Below are positions 34,381-46,707 of a stretch of 64,000 bases of DNA, piece after piece. Each line of letters begins with the position of its first letter. Within the stretch, counting starts at the first letter, position 1. Location of the stretch: contig JASDDO010000006.1 in NCBI GenBank assembly GCA_030015575.1, positions 102,726,045-102,790,044 on the forward strand. The letters are read 5' to 3'. A program made the position numbers and the translations under genes. The stretch is from Agapanthus africanus. Lineage: Eukaryota; Streptophyta; Magnoliopsida; Asparagales; Amaryllidaceae. The notes beneath the pieces are model-generated. The model was not told the DNA's origin. It ran no database searches and saw only the letters and a program-made list of their open reading frames with translations.

Positions 34381-35761
34381 GTTTATTTAAGAGGAGAAAA
34401 TGAAAGGAGAAAACTAAGCACACTTTCGTAGGCAGACACGATTGCATTGAGCACGTGCAACAAGCCGTTAAACCTCTAGGTGTCCCTAGTAGGAGGAGTG
34501 TTGTCTCCTCAGGGTTTTCAGCGGATTACACCCACAAAATACAATAACAAAAGAAAGATGGTGAAATTTACATATAAAGATAAGAACCATAAAAGAATGG
34601 CTTTGAAAAGAAGAGTTTCCAACTACACTAGCTTTTCAGTTGTCATGAGCCCTATCTTAATAGTCATGAAAAAATGTTAGAAATCACATCATCCCTCAAT
34701 AAAACATCGTCTTTATTCTTCATTCCTACCTTTCATCCAAACATTGATCATATAACCCCACGTGTGTGTAAAGAACATCCCTACACTCGGAGAATTCAAT
34801 TCAAGCTATCATACTCTTGTCCATCTACCTTAGTACTTTTTAATTTGATGAATATTAAGATTTGCTCACATATTTTCATGCGACCGTTAATACTTCTTGA
34901 GGTACTAACAGACCGATTATTTATGTGCTTGCTGATTAGGTGATAATATTTTCCTCGTCTTGCACCACCTAAGGCTTAGCAGTTACTCCCAGACCAGTTG
35001 GCCTTAGGGCACTAGGTGAAGAGGCATCCTCGCTATATTTTTTTATTGCTGCCTTGGCGATAACAAGACCGGTGTTCATTTTTTTTCTTTTCACCATTTT
35101 TATATTTTCTTCATTTTTTTTTATTTCCTTCATATTTTGGCTTTTAGACAAGAGCATTTCAAGGTATCCTCTACTATCCCGAGTTTCAAGACGTGTGTAA
35201 GTGCATATAGTATGGTATCAACATTCAAATGTTCGGCTTCCAGAATAGAAACTATTTTTCAGACTTATTTTTATCCTTAGATTAGTGACTTCCTTCATCT
35301 TACTAACCCTTGGGACAATAGCTCATAACTACTTATTACTAGTTCGTGTAAGAAAACTTCTAATTTTCTTTGTTTCCTTAAATTATTCCTATCTTTTGGA
35401 TGTAATTTTTCACTTTCTACTCTTTTGTTATAGTTTTTTATTTTTTTTTTATAAAATTTTTTGAAAATGTTGTGCTTATGCAAAATATGATGCAAATTGA
35501 TGTGTAAATAAGCACAAACCTCCCCCAAACCTGTTTACAGCAGTGTCCTCACTGATGTCATCCGTTAAGCTCAAAAACCTGTAGACTTGGGAGGAAATTA
35601 TTAATAAGGGCAAGAATATATGAAAGTGAAAATCCTTCCCCAAACTTATTTTTGGCTCACAAATTTGAGGACAAAAGTTATGATCAAGAGCCAAAAATAT
35701 ACCCCCCCTCAAACATGAGTTAGACAATACGAAGCATTTTAAGAGGGGGTGAGTCATTTGG
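34381..35761 (-). repeat. H1 3' untranslated region, low-complexity
   Basis: No coding frame is credible; short frames are A/T-run driven. The region holds a 10-bp inverted repeat TTTTTGGCTC/GAGCCAAAAA (35649-35658, 35688-35697) and two extra G-run tracts on the minus strand resembling the polypurine tract (near 35519-35526 and 35636-35645). Confidence 0.5.
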
Positions 35762-37411
35762 TCAAAGTATGACTTTACAAAGACCAAAAGTCAATACCAA
35801 CCATTCAAAGATTTTATCAGTATATCGTATAGGTTGGTGGAAGAATGTGTTGTATCGAGTCAAGAAAAAGTGGGGAAGGGATAAGAGGTGGTCAGGAAAG
35901 GGTTTGAATTTAGAGAAAAGAAAGAATGAGGAGCAATGTGAATGATTAGGAAGAAGGAATGGTGACGGTTCAACCTCTATAGGTGGAGATTGATCCATCA
36001 CAAAATCCGTATTGTTTAAAAATTCAAGTTCGTCAGCAAAAAGTTCTTCAAAACTTTTATCAATGGTGTGATTGAACATTTTGCTGTCAAAGAGTTTTAT
36101 GCCAGAATTTATTCTACTTGATTCATAAAAAATCACTGAGGTAGAGGACTCGAAAAACTCATCTACCTCATTTTCAAAAATATCAAGTTGAATTTCTGGT
36201 ATTAGTGAACTTGAGTTAACGGATTGTGATTCATCAAAACTCACTGGAACTATAGGAACAGAAGAAGAACCGGAGAGAATAGAAGGTGAAATGGGTAAAC
36301 AAATTGGTGTGTCGAGTGTTGCTGAACTAGATGTGGAAGATGGAGGCTGTATTTCGGTCTGATCTTCGGATATACCATTATCATCAACTTCAAGACATAT
36401 TTGGGGTTCGGGAAGAATTAAAGGCTCAAGATGATGACCACAAGGAAGTGAAAGGATTTGATGAGTTGGTGGGACAAAATCATCCAAAATTTCGGGTTCA
36501 TCAATCAATATATCCCCAACGTCAATCACCTCATTCAAGTGAAGGTTAAAATTCTCAAACTCCTCATCAAAAGTATGGTTTTCAATCAGTTTTGGTTCAA
36601 GAGTGGAGGTGTAGAGATCACAAGGGTTGGGTATGGTTTCACTTGAAAGGGACCCTTCACAGTTGGGTAAATCAAACACTACAAAGTCACACAACTTATC
36701 TGTCATTCTATTTGGTGTACTTGATGAATCTATGAAACTGGAGTTGTGGATTTCAGTTTGGAAAGGGGAGGTTTGATTAGGAAGGGTGTACAGTTCTGTC
36801 TTACTACGCAAATCCTTCATAATTTGATTCGTCAGTTCCATATATTTTTCTAATGTCTGCTCCAGACTAGTCTTGGGTTGATAAGGGGTTTCAGTATAAG
36901 ATTGAAATTCCTGTGGATAATTAAAACTCACAAATGACTGATTAGAAGAACTGTCTAGAGTAGGTGGAAAAGTCGAATTGGATTGATTGGAACAGAATGG
37001 TTGCTGAACTTGGGTAGGAGTAGGATCAATATTATGATAAGAAGAATATTGATATGGGTTGGTTGGTTGGCTATATACAAACCGCATATCAACCTCTTCT
37101 CCGGACAGTGGTGGTGATGGTTGATATTGGTCCGGATTGAAACTTTGGCCTCTAGACCTAGCTATGTGATCACCAATGGACATTCTTCTAGGGGCTTCCT
37201 CACTCTGTGTATGAACTGAAACAGGTGTAGGATTAGGATACGGTTGATAAGACCTGGACTGAGGTGGCCAACTGTTTCTTCCTTCTTGTTCTATATAATC
37301 TCTTAAGGACATGGAAGAGCCGGACGGCATACCGAAGGGATTTCGAAAGCAAGAGATATCTGGTTGTGGACAGCAAAGCTCGGCAAGTGTTCTTCTGTTT
37401 AGGTCACCCAT
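35762..37411 (-). CDS. Gag-derived ORF of H1, 549 residues, function unknown
   Basis: The frame is open from 37510, but the methionine at 37411 (MGDLNRRTLAELCCP) is the likely start because its RTL.EL..P text recalls the N-terminus of Athila/Tat gag. Residues about 181-205 (TSLEQTLEKYMELTNQIM) resemble the helical segment near the gag C-terminus. The capsid domain expected between them is absent, replaced by Pro/Ser/Gln/Tyr-rich sequence with two related boxes, MSLRDYI (34-40) and MSIGDHI (77-83). The C-terminal half is acidic and Ser/Pro/Glu-rich, ending in an aromatic tail. No zinc knuckle, protease or polymerase motif is present. It has no internal stop, in a region where nearly every other element is broken. 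Role unknown; an RNA- or particle-binding cofactor for a partner element is inference. Confidence 0.7.
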   Translation of the reverse strand: MGDLNRRTLAELCCPQPDISCFRNPFGMPSGSSMSLRDYIEQEGRNSWPPQSRSYQPYPNPTPVSVHTQSEEAPRRMSIGDHIARSRGQSFNPDQYQPSPPLSGEEVDMRFVYSQPTNPYQYSSYHNIDPTPTQVQQPFCSNQSNSTFPPTLDSSSNQSFVSFNYPQEFQSYTETPYQPKTSLEQTLEKYMELTNQIMKDLRSKTELYTLPNQTSPFQTEIHNSSFIDSSSTPNRMTDKLCDFVVFDLPNCEGSLSSETIPNPCDLYTSTLEPKLIENHTFDEEFENFNLHLNEVIDVGDILIDEPEILDDFVPPTHQILSLPCGHHLEPLILPEPQICLEVDDNGISEDQTEIQPPSSTSSSATLDTPICLPISPSILSGSSSVPIVPVSFDESQSVNSSSLIPEIQLDIFENEVDEFFESSTSVIFYESSRINSGIKLFDSKMFNHTIDKSFEELFADELEFLNNTDFVMDQSPPIEVEPSPFLLPNHSHCSSFFLFSKFKPFPDHLLSLPHFFLTRYNTFFHQPIRYTDKIFEWLVLTFGLCKVIL

Positions 37412-38212
37412 TATAAGAAGAGAAGAAGGGGGAAGGGGTAAAAAGAAGAGAAAGTAATTGGTTTGTTTTAAAAAAAGGACGGATTTAGGCAAATCACAAA
37501 AAATGCACAACCCTAGAACTATGGTTACCTAGGTCCGGTCTCTAGACCGCTCCTAGACTTCCAAAGGACAAGCCGCAGGATAAATCCTCTACCGCCTCCG
37601 TACTACCCTTGTAGCCAGGTTAGTGCCAGGTAAGTGGGAAGGAACCACGTCGTGGGCCTAATTAAAAACCACTAGCCTTCGACACACTTGCCTAGGCACT
37701 ACAAAAATAATGCGGATAAACGATAGATTACCCACGACCTTCCTCTGTCCTTATTGAGCGCGACAGTCCTTAGAGTCTGGTCTAGATATTTTTTAAATTA
37801 ATGAAGGGTTGATCTATATGCTTGGTTTGTGATTTGTGGGGCTTAGGAAGGGTGATGAAATCCCCACCTAATCTTGATTTGGTCCTTGCCCCTTAAAGAT
37901 CCGTATTAAAATATGCAAAAACAAACCGAAAAACAAAACTTTGCAAAAAGATTTTTGAGCGGCGATATTTTGCAAAGAATCCTGCAGAAAATAGATTTTA
38001 TTGGATTTTAGAGGAGAGAGAAGGGAGTTAGAATCTTACCAGAGAAGTGTGAACCCTAGATCTCCTGTTTCCTCAAGTCCGTGACTCCAGATTTCCTCGC
38101 AAAAAATTCACACAATAATCGTTAAATATACAATTTGCAGTTTTGTTTTAATAATGATATGACTCGTCTAAGAATTCAACACAAATAGTAAAAATAAAAA
38201 ATTACGCACGTT
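37412..38212 (-). repeat. Leader of H1
   Basis: About 800 bp lie between primer site and the probable start codon. The region has no coding frame beyond the 33-codon upstream extension of the ORF. Nothing further is recognised. Confidence 0.5.
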
Positions 38213-38230
38213 TCCCCGGCAACGGCGCCA
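38213..38230 (-). other. Primer binding site of H1 (tRNA-Asp type)
   Basis: The minus strand reads TGGCGCCGTTGCCGGGGA, complementary to the 3' end of plant tRNA-Asp and typical of Athila/Tat-lineage elements. It is 2 bp from the LTR edge. Confidence 0.85.
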
Positions 38231-38232
38231 TT

Positions 38233-39684
38233 TGATTGATGTGAAAGAGTGTATGTAGTTAACCGCAATCAATAACGGTGTCGCGTGTAGCTAGACCGAT
38301 ATGAGTACGGGTCGTCCTCAGGGAAACGTTGAACTTTTTTCTCTTACTTTAGATGTGTTGAAAAAGAGAGAAGGAAATAAGAATTTTGTGAAAAGTTTCT
38401 AGATCTACGTTAAGCAAGAATGCAAAAATATAGATCTAGATTATTTTAGAGATGTAGATAATATGATAAGAGGGCTTGTAGGGTTCGTTAGGATTTAGTA
38501 GTCATGGACAATTAATTAAAAGTTACCCTTTTTATCCTTTAATAGATTTATAACTAGAACGACGGTGATGCGTGTAGATTAGGGTTTCTGGAGGGAAAAG
38601 GAATCCCACTCTTAACCCTTATCTCGACAGGGAACTCCGTTCATATCTAGCCTTTACCAAAACAATCATTAATCTAATCTCTAATCGCGGTCGGAACAAA
38701 CAAAGAATTGTTCGCGCGCTCTATTAGGATTTTTATGATTCTTTTGATAAAGTTCATAAACTTTATAGGACTTAAAAAGGGTTTAGAGATGTTCATCGTT
38801 CATTAGCCTACCCTAATCCTACGAACCCTAACAAGCGGAGAATTATTCGCGCATGTTGGGAGAAGAAGATGAAAAGACAGAGAGGGAAAACATAATGTAA
38901 AATGCAAAAGAATTAAATAAAATAACTACCTTTATTAATCAACTTGAACAATCTACACTTTATTCCTTAGAAAATGATTACAAAGACTAGTTTGCTTCTC
39001 GATCACTTCCAAGGAGGTAGACAAACAGTTGATGATCAGCCTGGATGCGCGAGCGTCTGGGGCTTCGTGATCTCTTCGGCTTGATAACTTTTCCAAGAGG
39101 CTCTCGGTGTCCATTTATAGTTCAAAGCCAGAATCTTTAGGTTGGAAAATTGGTAAAATTCAACAGTGATTGATCTCCCAAAATTGTAGCAAAAGATCTC
39201 TCTAGATTGCCGCGGATCCGCGGCCAACAGGGGGGTTTGGCCGCGGTTCCGCGGCCAATGGTGAGGATGTCTTCATCAAAATTCTTGGGCTTTCTTCTTG
39301 TGACATGTGGCAATCCTAGGCACCTTTAGAATTCATAAATCTTCTCTCGGTTGCTTCCAGACTTGGTCTCCAAGTTTTGCTTCTTAATTTGGCAAGTTTT
39401 CTTCAACAAATTGATTTCTTTGATCTATTCTGCATAACAACTTGGAAAATTCTGCACAATAATCTTAAATAATATTTAGTAGACTTAGTTCTACTAGGAT
39501 TTGGTCAATAGATTTATTTGCATACATTTTCCGACCAAATACTAATTAAAATATATTAACACATGGAAAATGGTGTTTTTACACATAAACCCTCATATGT
39601 ATAATATATTATAATAAAGTCCTTTTTTAATATGAAAATGGTAGGAAAAATGTAATACAAATGTGCAGTTTTATCAACTGAACA
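38233..39684 (-). repeat. 5' LTR of H1
   Basis: 1452 bp, same ends and length as 32889-34340. Both GC palindromes are kept at 39209-39258. The right target duplication TCCAT follows at 39685. Confidence 0.9.
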
Positions 39685-39729
39685 TCCATCAACCAAGGGT
39701 CATCCTGCACTCCGAAGGTAAAACCTAAC

Positions 39730-39741
39730 GCTTCGATACCA
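39730..39741 (-). other. Primer binding site of gypsy G2
   Basis: The minus strand reads TGGTATCGAAGC, two mismatches from the initiator tRNA-Met complement, 4 bp from the LTR edge, the same layout as in G1. Confidence 0.75.
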
Positions 39742-39745
39742 ACTT

Positions 39746-42700
39746 TGTCACGACCCGAAAGGTACGGAACATGACCGGCACTTAAATTACGAAACGTCTC
39801 GAGGCGTACGTAATCTAAGTAAGCCAAAACCCATAAATCAAACCCAAGCAGAGTAGAGTGAAGGAAAAAACAATTTAAAACAAGTAGTTTTAATCAACAT
39901 AGGCCAAAGTTTGAAGTTTTAAAAATCCCAAGTAATTTCTGAAAATTTCGGCAGAGTCTCCTTCGTAAATACTGGCCCCAAACGGGATACACCATGAATA
40001 GTATACGAAATGAGTAAAAAGGCATCCCCAAGCGGGAGCTAGCTCTTCGTCAATCGACGGTCACAACCACGCAAGCAATATAATATACAACGCCGAAGGG
40101 CGAGGATCAAAACTCGAAAGAAAACTCAAATCAGCATGAAAAACATAATAATACAACGCGCGACTCTAAGGTCGAATGAATAACAGGCCTGGTTTTCTAT
40201 CTCTCTGAAATATACAATCTGGTTGATAGAGTTTCTAGATACAACTGAAATAATAATAAACAATGGTGGTCCTGATGCAAAGAACCCACCTGCCAAAGCA
40301 ATCACCCGGAAAGAACGGTGTGCCAGCAAAGCCGTAAAGAACCTGTACGACAAAACCTACAAGGAACTGTGGCACAACGGGGGTGAGTTGCCAACTCGTG
40401 AATAGAAAACATCTACGAGTAGAAATCGCATGTATAACGCTATCCTAGGTCATATCAGGTAATATCCTCAATAAAAATCCTGGTCCAGCTATGTATAGTG
40501 TAATACTACATGCTCGTGTCAGTGCCTCAGATAGCAACAAATCAGATATATGATGTATGGATGTATTACGAATGGAAAAAGAGTATATCATGAGTGAAAC
40601 AACTGTTTTCTTTAATCAATGAGATTTCTATATGTAAGTCAATTACGTATCATCAATGAATGCAACAGAGAAATCAGTGTCAAGTATCGACACAAAACAT
40701 AAGTCTCAGTATCTAAATATCAAATCTCAATATCTCAAATCTCAATTATCAATATCTCAGGCATCCGTATCATCAGCGGGATCGGCTCTCGGGTTCCGGC
40801 AGAACGGATCAGCCTATAACATCAATCTCACGGCCACATACGGTATCCTCCGGATATCTGCCGCGCTAGGTAAAATCCCCGGTAGGTAGTCTTCCCCTGC
40901 AAGGCTCATCGTCTACTCCTCGAACTTCTTGCCCCGGAGTACCATACCGGGTCCACCATGTACCCGCAGACGGTTCATCCAACTCCTCGAATCGGGTCTC
41001 GAAAACCATCTCAGAACAGAGAAAACATCATGGTGGACACTCATACATCACGAGAAAACCGCAATTTGCATTTTTTTAAAAATGATGATACCAAACTTTT
41101 ATTAAATTCTTGCGGTTTCCCCCAAATCCAGAAATCTCATGTAAATCCGAAATCATCAAAATCATGATACCAATAACAAGTGAATACCGGCATAAATCTC
41201 CATAATACTGCATAACCAATGACTATATGGATTCATCTGATATCATGCAATGAATGCAATAATTAAACTAGCATATGGAAACTATAACATATTACAACTA
41301 CCAGTTGGCAAGCTATGTCACCGAAATAGTATTTTATAAAGTGTACGTGACATGGCAATTACCGATGAAAATGTGTGTGAGCCGGCAAGCGAGTGTACGT
41401 GGAGCATACGCGTCATCGGTAAAGGTGCTGGTGTCCTAACAGCATGGATTCATAATTACTACGTACACAATAACATGCAATGAGGCGATAACAACATAAT
41501 AAGGAAAATGAATAGTAAATACAACAGTAATATACAGAACTTGAATAATAACGTAACAACAAGGAATCTATCTTACTATACATGTGTTATACTGTTTTGT
41601 CGTTTGAAATAAGACGAATCGTGGTGTTTAAAAATAAGGACTACGGTGCTTTTATGAAAAGATATTTCTTTTAAAATATCCGTAGTATACCTTGGTATGT
41701 CTTTAAAATTCTCACGATTTATCAGTTTTGGAAATAGGTATGACTCGGGTCCAGTCTAACATCTACTAGGTAAACTACAGGTCTAACTAACAACCAATCG
41801 AAAAGGGGTATGGAAACCACCTAAATCTGAGTCGATATATATATACATGCATAATAGTCGGTGATCCCACCTCAATAATAACATGTACGATACAAAATAT
41901 CATATGACATCCTCGAATCAAGAGTGCGGATCTATCGTCAATATATAGCTCGTACGGTAAATCCGTCGTACGGCCTCCCAAATCTAGGTACGGGTCAAAT
42001 GTCACATCTATCACTTTAATCATCTGGTATCCTCTTTATCAAATATCATGATCGGGTTACTGATCTACGTCTAGTACAATACTGATACCATCTATGAAAT
42101 GCATGCGTGTGTGTGAAAACACCACGCTTAAAGAACCCGCTAAAATATCATGTTGTATCTCAAATACGGACCATATCACATCACCGATCTCATGGCCTCA
42201 AGCCCAATCTCATCGACTCATCTCCAAATATCATACAATATCTTCAACATTCATGCATGTGCATATGAATGTATATATGCATAGTCCCATACCAATGCGT
42301 ATATACATTTATACACATTCCCATATACGCACAAGAAGATGATATATGCAAGCGTATGCAAATCCTTACTCTAGGGTTTCTTGACTAAGAAATCCGCTAA
42401 AGTCCTTTCTTCAATTCTCGCTAACCCTAAACCCATAAGCTCCAAACGCTTCTCTTACTCGGTGTTCATATCTCCTATTAACATATAAAAGTATATCGTT
42501 ACCACATCACCTCATTCCTCAAAATTTTACGGGGGTGGTATACGTCATCCACCCGACTTCTCCCCGTAGATATAAATCTACTCACCTGATCTTCGCTCTC
42601 CGGTGCCGACGTCTCCACGCGCTTGCTTGTCGTCTTGAAGTACACATAGGAGTACCTATATATCATAACGCACCGTATCGCATTAAAATACTACTCATGA

Positions 42701-44364
42701 CCAAAACGACACACGAATCCCACATAGGTCAAAACCTATGGTTGCTTTCACATATCAACCCAAAAACCCTCGACGTTGGCGTACAAACGCTGATTGATCG
42801 AGAAGAACACCAAACGTTCCAATCATGGTTTCAAAACTCACTAACTGTAAAAGAAATAGGGATTAATTCATCAAATCCATAAAATTAAACCAATCGTTTA
42901 TTTTCCAAAAACCTAGTTAGCACAAATTCTCATTTTTGTTCAAAACTTGATGTTTTAACCAATCTACAAATTTTAACGATTCAAATGGCCCAAATGCTCA
43001 TTAAATAACATAATTAGGTCATACAAATCACTTTCATAAATTAATCTCATTAATTTGTATAAATTCCAAATTCCTAGTTTGCAAAAATACCGATTTTAAC
43101 TCTTTTTAAAGTAAATTCAACAATTTATCAATTAAGCTTGGTTTTGCATGATCTAAGTTGCTAAACAACAAATTAAAATGTTAATAAAGTCATCAAAACC
43201 TTAATTAGATTTTAAATCACCCATTTGTAACTAAAAGCTAAAACCTAGGTTGCAATTTATATACTTATTACAAATTTAATTTAACAAAAATGCGAACTAG
43301 CAACTAGATTTGATTTAGCATGCCCACTACATGTTAACTATACCACACAACCACAATATTACAACACAAAACCCCAATTTGAATTCAACCCCTCTCTTGA
43401 ATTTTAAATCATGCAATTAGAACCAATTAAAAACCTAATTGATCATTTAATTAAGCTAACCTAAAGCAATTAACAACAAATTAAGCAAAAAGTTTAGAAT
43501 TATACCTCATGATCAAGAGATCAAATATGGAAATCAAAGCCTCTAAAATGCCAACTTGTTCCCTAGATCCATGCTAGATAGGAAAAAAGAGAAATGGGTA
43601 GAAGTCGGATTTGAGTTTTAGCTTGATTTTTGATGAAATTTTAAGCATTTTGTGGAATTTTTTTGAGGTGAAATGAGAAGAAGAAGAGGGGGAGAGGGCT
43701 GCTGCAGTAGGTGGGAGAGCTCGGCTGGAAATGGGGAGGGGGAGAGAGAAAGAGAGTGGTGTGGGAGTAAGGAATGGTCAAAGTCAACAAAGTCAAGCTT
43801 CTTTCTTTATTAAACTCCTTTTTCTTTACTTTTCTTTTCTCTTTCCATTGACTTGAAGTGTGAGGTGAGAGTGTAGGGGGGGCAGCATTGGGCTCGGCCA
43901 TCCAAAGGTAGGGTTGTGTGGGTGTTTGTGTGGGGTGAGGGAAAAAGATAAATATTATACCCCAATTTCTATTTACACTAATTTCACTATTTAAGCATTT
44001 TTCTTCGATATTTTCTAAAACCGTTTGACAGCTTCATTTCATTTCAAAAACAACATGTTAAAATTTTGTTTAATGTTTTATGATGCACAAAATTTGTTTC
44101 AGCCCATTCCGATTTGTAAATTTCCCTAATTAAATGTATTAGTGACGGCTTAAAATAATATGAAAATAATTAATTTCGGAAAAATTTTCAGAAATTTATA
44201 AATATTACTAGTGGATCAATAAATGCCAAATACTAGCAATTACATAGCTAGAATCTGTATATTTAATTTTATAATAAAGATATTTAAATTTTAACTTTTT
44301 ACGGAAACCCCCTTATTTTACCGATTTTCCGAAATTTCACCGAAACGATTTTCAAAACGTTACA
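39746..44364 (-). repeat. 5' LTR of gypsy G2, about 4.6 kb
   Basis: Plus strand TGTCACGACCCGAAAGG...AAACGTTACA with TG...CA ends. It shares long stretches with the G1 LTR, but its high-coordinate third (from about 42900) is different and AT-rich. Conserved blocks are the 40-bp motif (40367-40406), the long hairpin (41359-41422) and the GTAGAT hairpin (42566-42586). No coding frame is credible. Confidence 0.8.
41359..41422. repeat. Long hairpin in G2 LTR, compensated relative to G1
   Basis: TTACCGATGA (41359-41368) and TCATCGGTAA (41413-41422) are perfect 10-bp arms. At the corresponding position G1 has T-A where G2 has C-G, changed on both arms. Confidence 0.6.
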
Positions 44365-45981
44365 GGTTCATATCTTAACGATGTTAACTTACGGGGAGTT
44401 GTCCAGCATATGCTTAAAACCAGACTCTGGATAACTCAAGGCACGTTTCTTTAATGGCAGTTTGTGGGTTAACCCGGGCTTTGACGAGGGCTAATTTTCT
44501 ACCATCTGGAATATCAATAGTGATATTGTTCTTGACTCGCCACAGTTTTAGTAAAATGGACTTTTTCAGAAAACGGTAGTGGGAGTATGGTAGAACGGGA
44601 AGTGATTCCAGAACCACAAATGATTACTGAAAATTTAATAAGAACCTAAAGATTCAATCGGTTTAACATTCCATTGGCCACTCCGCGGATATGGTAGGTT
44701 ACCTCAGGCACCCGAGAGGTACTTCGGTAGCCTGAAGAACGGTGACAGTGAGGTTCTTGTTTACCCAGACTTGACACTACTGTTGTTCCAGACTATGAGA
44801 CCCGGCAGGAGGATTAGTATAGCATCATTCTAAACTAGACTTAGAAGTGCACGTGTATATGATTCTGCCAGAGGGTTGTCGTAATCAGTGGGACCAGCGG
44901 AAGCGTAGTGGACAAGTGGCTTGTGTCTATTTATAGACTAAAGAGGATATAGCGGAGATAGATCAACTATTTTTGATGTGACAGTCATAGGTTTCTGACT
45001 TCATCAGAATAAGAGATGGATCTGGTAAGAAGGTAGTAGGGTGTGTGTCCTGGTATTTGGATGACATACACGTAGTAGGAAGTGAAATTCTTATACTGCG
45101 ATCGGTTATACTGTGGTTGTCACACAGTGGTTTCTCCATATGGGATATGGATATTATATCGGACATTCTGGTTACTAGATATATGGTTATAGATCTAGAT
45201 TTTGGAAGTGTCCTAATCTGGGTACTTAGACAGTATTCTAAAGGTGTTTTAGAATGGACGACTCCTGGCATGGTGGTGTACCTGCAGGTGCTGGAGTCAC
45301 CCTTTCTAAAGGTGTCTTACAGACTAAAGGAGAGAGGGATGTGCATGATTGGCATATCACTTTCTTAGGCAATTGAGTCAATCATGATATGTCAAGTACC
45401 ACACCAGATGTTGTTTTTGCACTAAATGCAATAAGTTGATATATTAATCCAATTCTGGAGAAAAACGAATGGAAGCAGTTTATGAACATAAGTGGATGTT
45501 CTAGGGATTTGATAACGGCGGCCTCCTTTGGGAGACGGTTATTATTCCAAGCTTCCAAGGTTACCTGGATGATAGAGTGACTGTCAGAGTTATTGTTTTT
45601 CCTCTAACGAGGGGGCAATATTTTGGACAGGTGGTCCAAGCGAATACTGAGGGAGGCGTGGCGCAGGATACTGAATAAGTTCAGTAGACGATACTGTCTA
45701 AGATGTTTGCTGGATTTTAAGTTCATTTGTGAACTGGGTCCCATCAGATATCCTGAAATATTCTAAGACGGGTATTGCTCATTTCGGGAGATAGTTTTCT
45801 CCGCGAAGTTGAGATAAAGAGAGACGTAGAAAGAAACAATAGAGCGGATCCACTCACTAAGGCTATTTCTCGATCGCAATAGTTTTACAAACGAGGTTTG
45901 TGAAACTGATTAGTAGAGGAGTTGGGTGTTCGGTATCACACGAGCTGTGAGTATGCGACATCGCAATAATTAGCCTTAAAT
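44365..45981 (+). pseudogene. Degenerate copia C3 pol
   Basis: Starting at GGAGTTGTCCAGCATATGC (compare A1 near 27770), the sequence follows copia pol from the integrase C-terminus through reverse transcriptase to RNase H. A short open frame at 45045-45368 keeps WYLDDIHVVGSE, a damaged form of the YVDD box, so the enzyme is dead. Stops and shifts occur throughout. The upstream part of C3 should lie left of G2, which apparently inserted into it, but that flank is lost. Confidence 0.7.
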
Positions 45982-45994
45982 GCAAGTGGGAGAT
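45982..45994 (+). other. Polypurine tract of copia C3
   Basis: GCAAGTGGGAGAT directly before the LTR start TGTTGGC. Confidence 0.85.
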
Positions 45995-46707
45995 TGTTGG
46001 CTATAGTGCCCTCAAGGCAATTATCATAGTCGCAGGCTTGTGATCATGATGATTAAAGAGGGACCTATACCAATAAAACAGTCTTACTCGAGATGATAGT
46101 ATGCTATCTGGTTTGTCTTTATCATTATGTATATGTTGATAAAGCCCTTAGGATCTTGCTTGACTACCAGCATTGTGATGGCGATCACATACGTGGGAGC
46201 TGGGGGTCTGTAAGCACATCCTTAAATGTCCCTGGTCGTGGGAGTATCGAGACTGGGCATCGATACTCCAGTGTAGACTGGTGTATACTTATCTAGACCC
46301 TGACGAGAGGCGGTGGCCGGTCTCACAAGCCATTGGTGTTACTTGTTCACCTAAGATAGTATACAGGTGCTCATTGGGTTATGAGTACACTGGATGGACT
46401 CGCCGGGAACATTCTAGTTGGTATTATACCTATAGTCAGATAGCAGTTCCGTGGTGACATGTGTACAGGTTAGTCTGTCGACCTGAGATCGTCATTTGTC
46501 TCGTGTGAGTTCCCACTTTTCTTTGATTACTACCCTACCACGGCTCAAAGGAGTCGTGCAAAACAGGTTTTAGTTTGGTACAGTCCCGAGCCACATGGAA
46601 GCAGTGAGTGGATCGTCAGGGATTCGACTCTCCCGGTATTGGGGATTGATGTCACGCAGTGCACGGGTGGCCATTACTAGAAATCCTCGGCCGAGGTATG
46701 TGAGAAT
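45995..46707 (+). repeat. Start of C3 3' LTR, broken by B1
   Basis: TGTTGGCTATAGTGCCC is shared with C2 (10982) and alignment continues to GTATGTGAGAAT, where B1's LTR begins. C2 continues there with TACCGATCC, so B1 inserted inside this LTR; the expected target duplication is AGAAT (46703-46707). Confidence 0.85.

Larger units (their letters stand above)
32889..39684 (-). mobile_element. Complete Tat/Athila-like element H1, non-autonomous
   Basis: Two 1452-bp LTRs of equal length, flanked by the 5-bp duplication TCCAT (32884-32888 and 39685-39689), interrupt G2 exactly (uninterrupted text as in G1 at 3744). The primer site is of tRNA-Asp type and the 3' end has the GGGACGA..AAGTTTGGGGG text typical of plant Tat/Athila elements. 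The 3.9-kb interior has one long ORF and no protease, reverse transcriptase or integrase. The LTRs differ at roughly 25-30 sites by eye, so the insertion is fairly young. Confidence 0.85.
20536..44364 (-). mobile_element. Gypsy element G2, split by A1 and H1
   Basis: Fragments at 20536-21114, 31460-32888 and 39685-44364 line up in order with G1 (about 650-8088). With the two insertions removed, the parts read as one minus-strand element with primer site and 5' LTR. Its 3' LTR has been lost. Like G1 it has a short internal region without readable gag or pol. Confidence 0.75.

Noticed and set aside
43641-43901. Pro/Ser-rich minus-strand frame in G2 LTR
   Set aside because: It comes from a purine/pyrimidine-biased low-complexity stretch similar to those in other LTRs.
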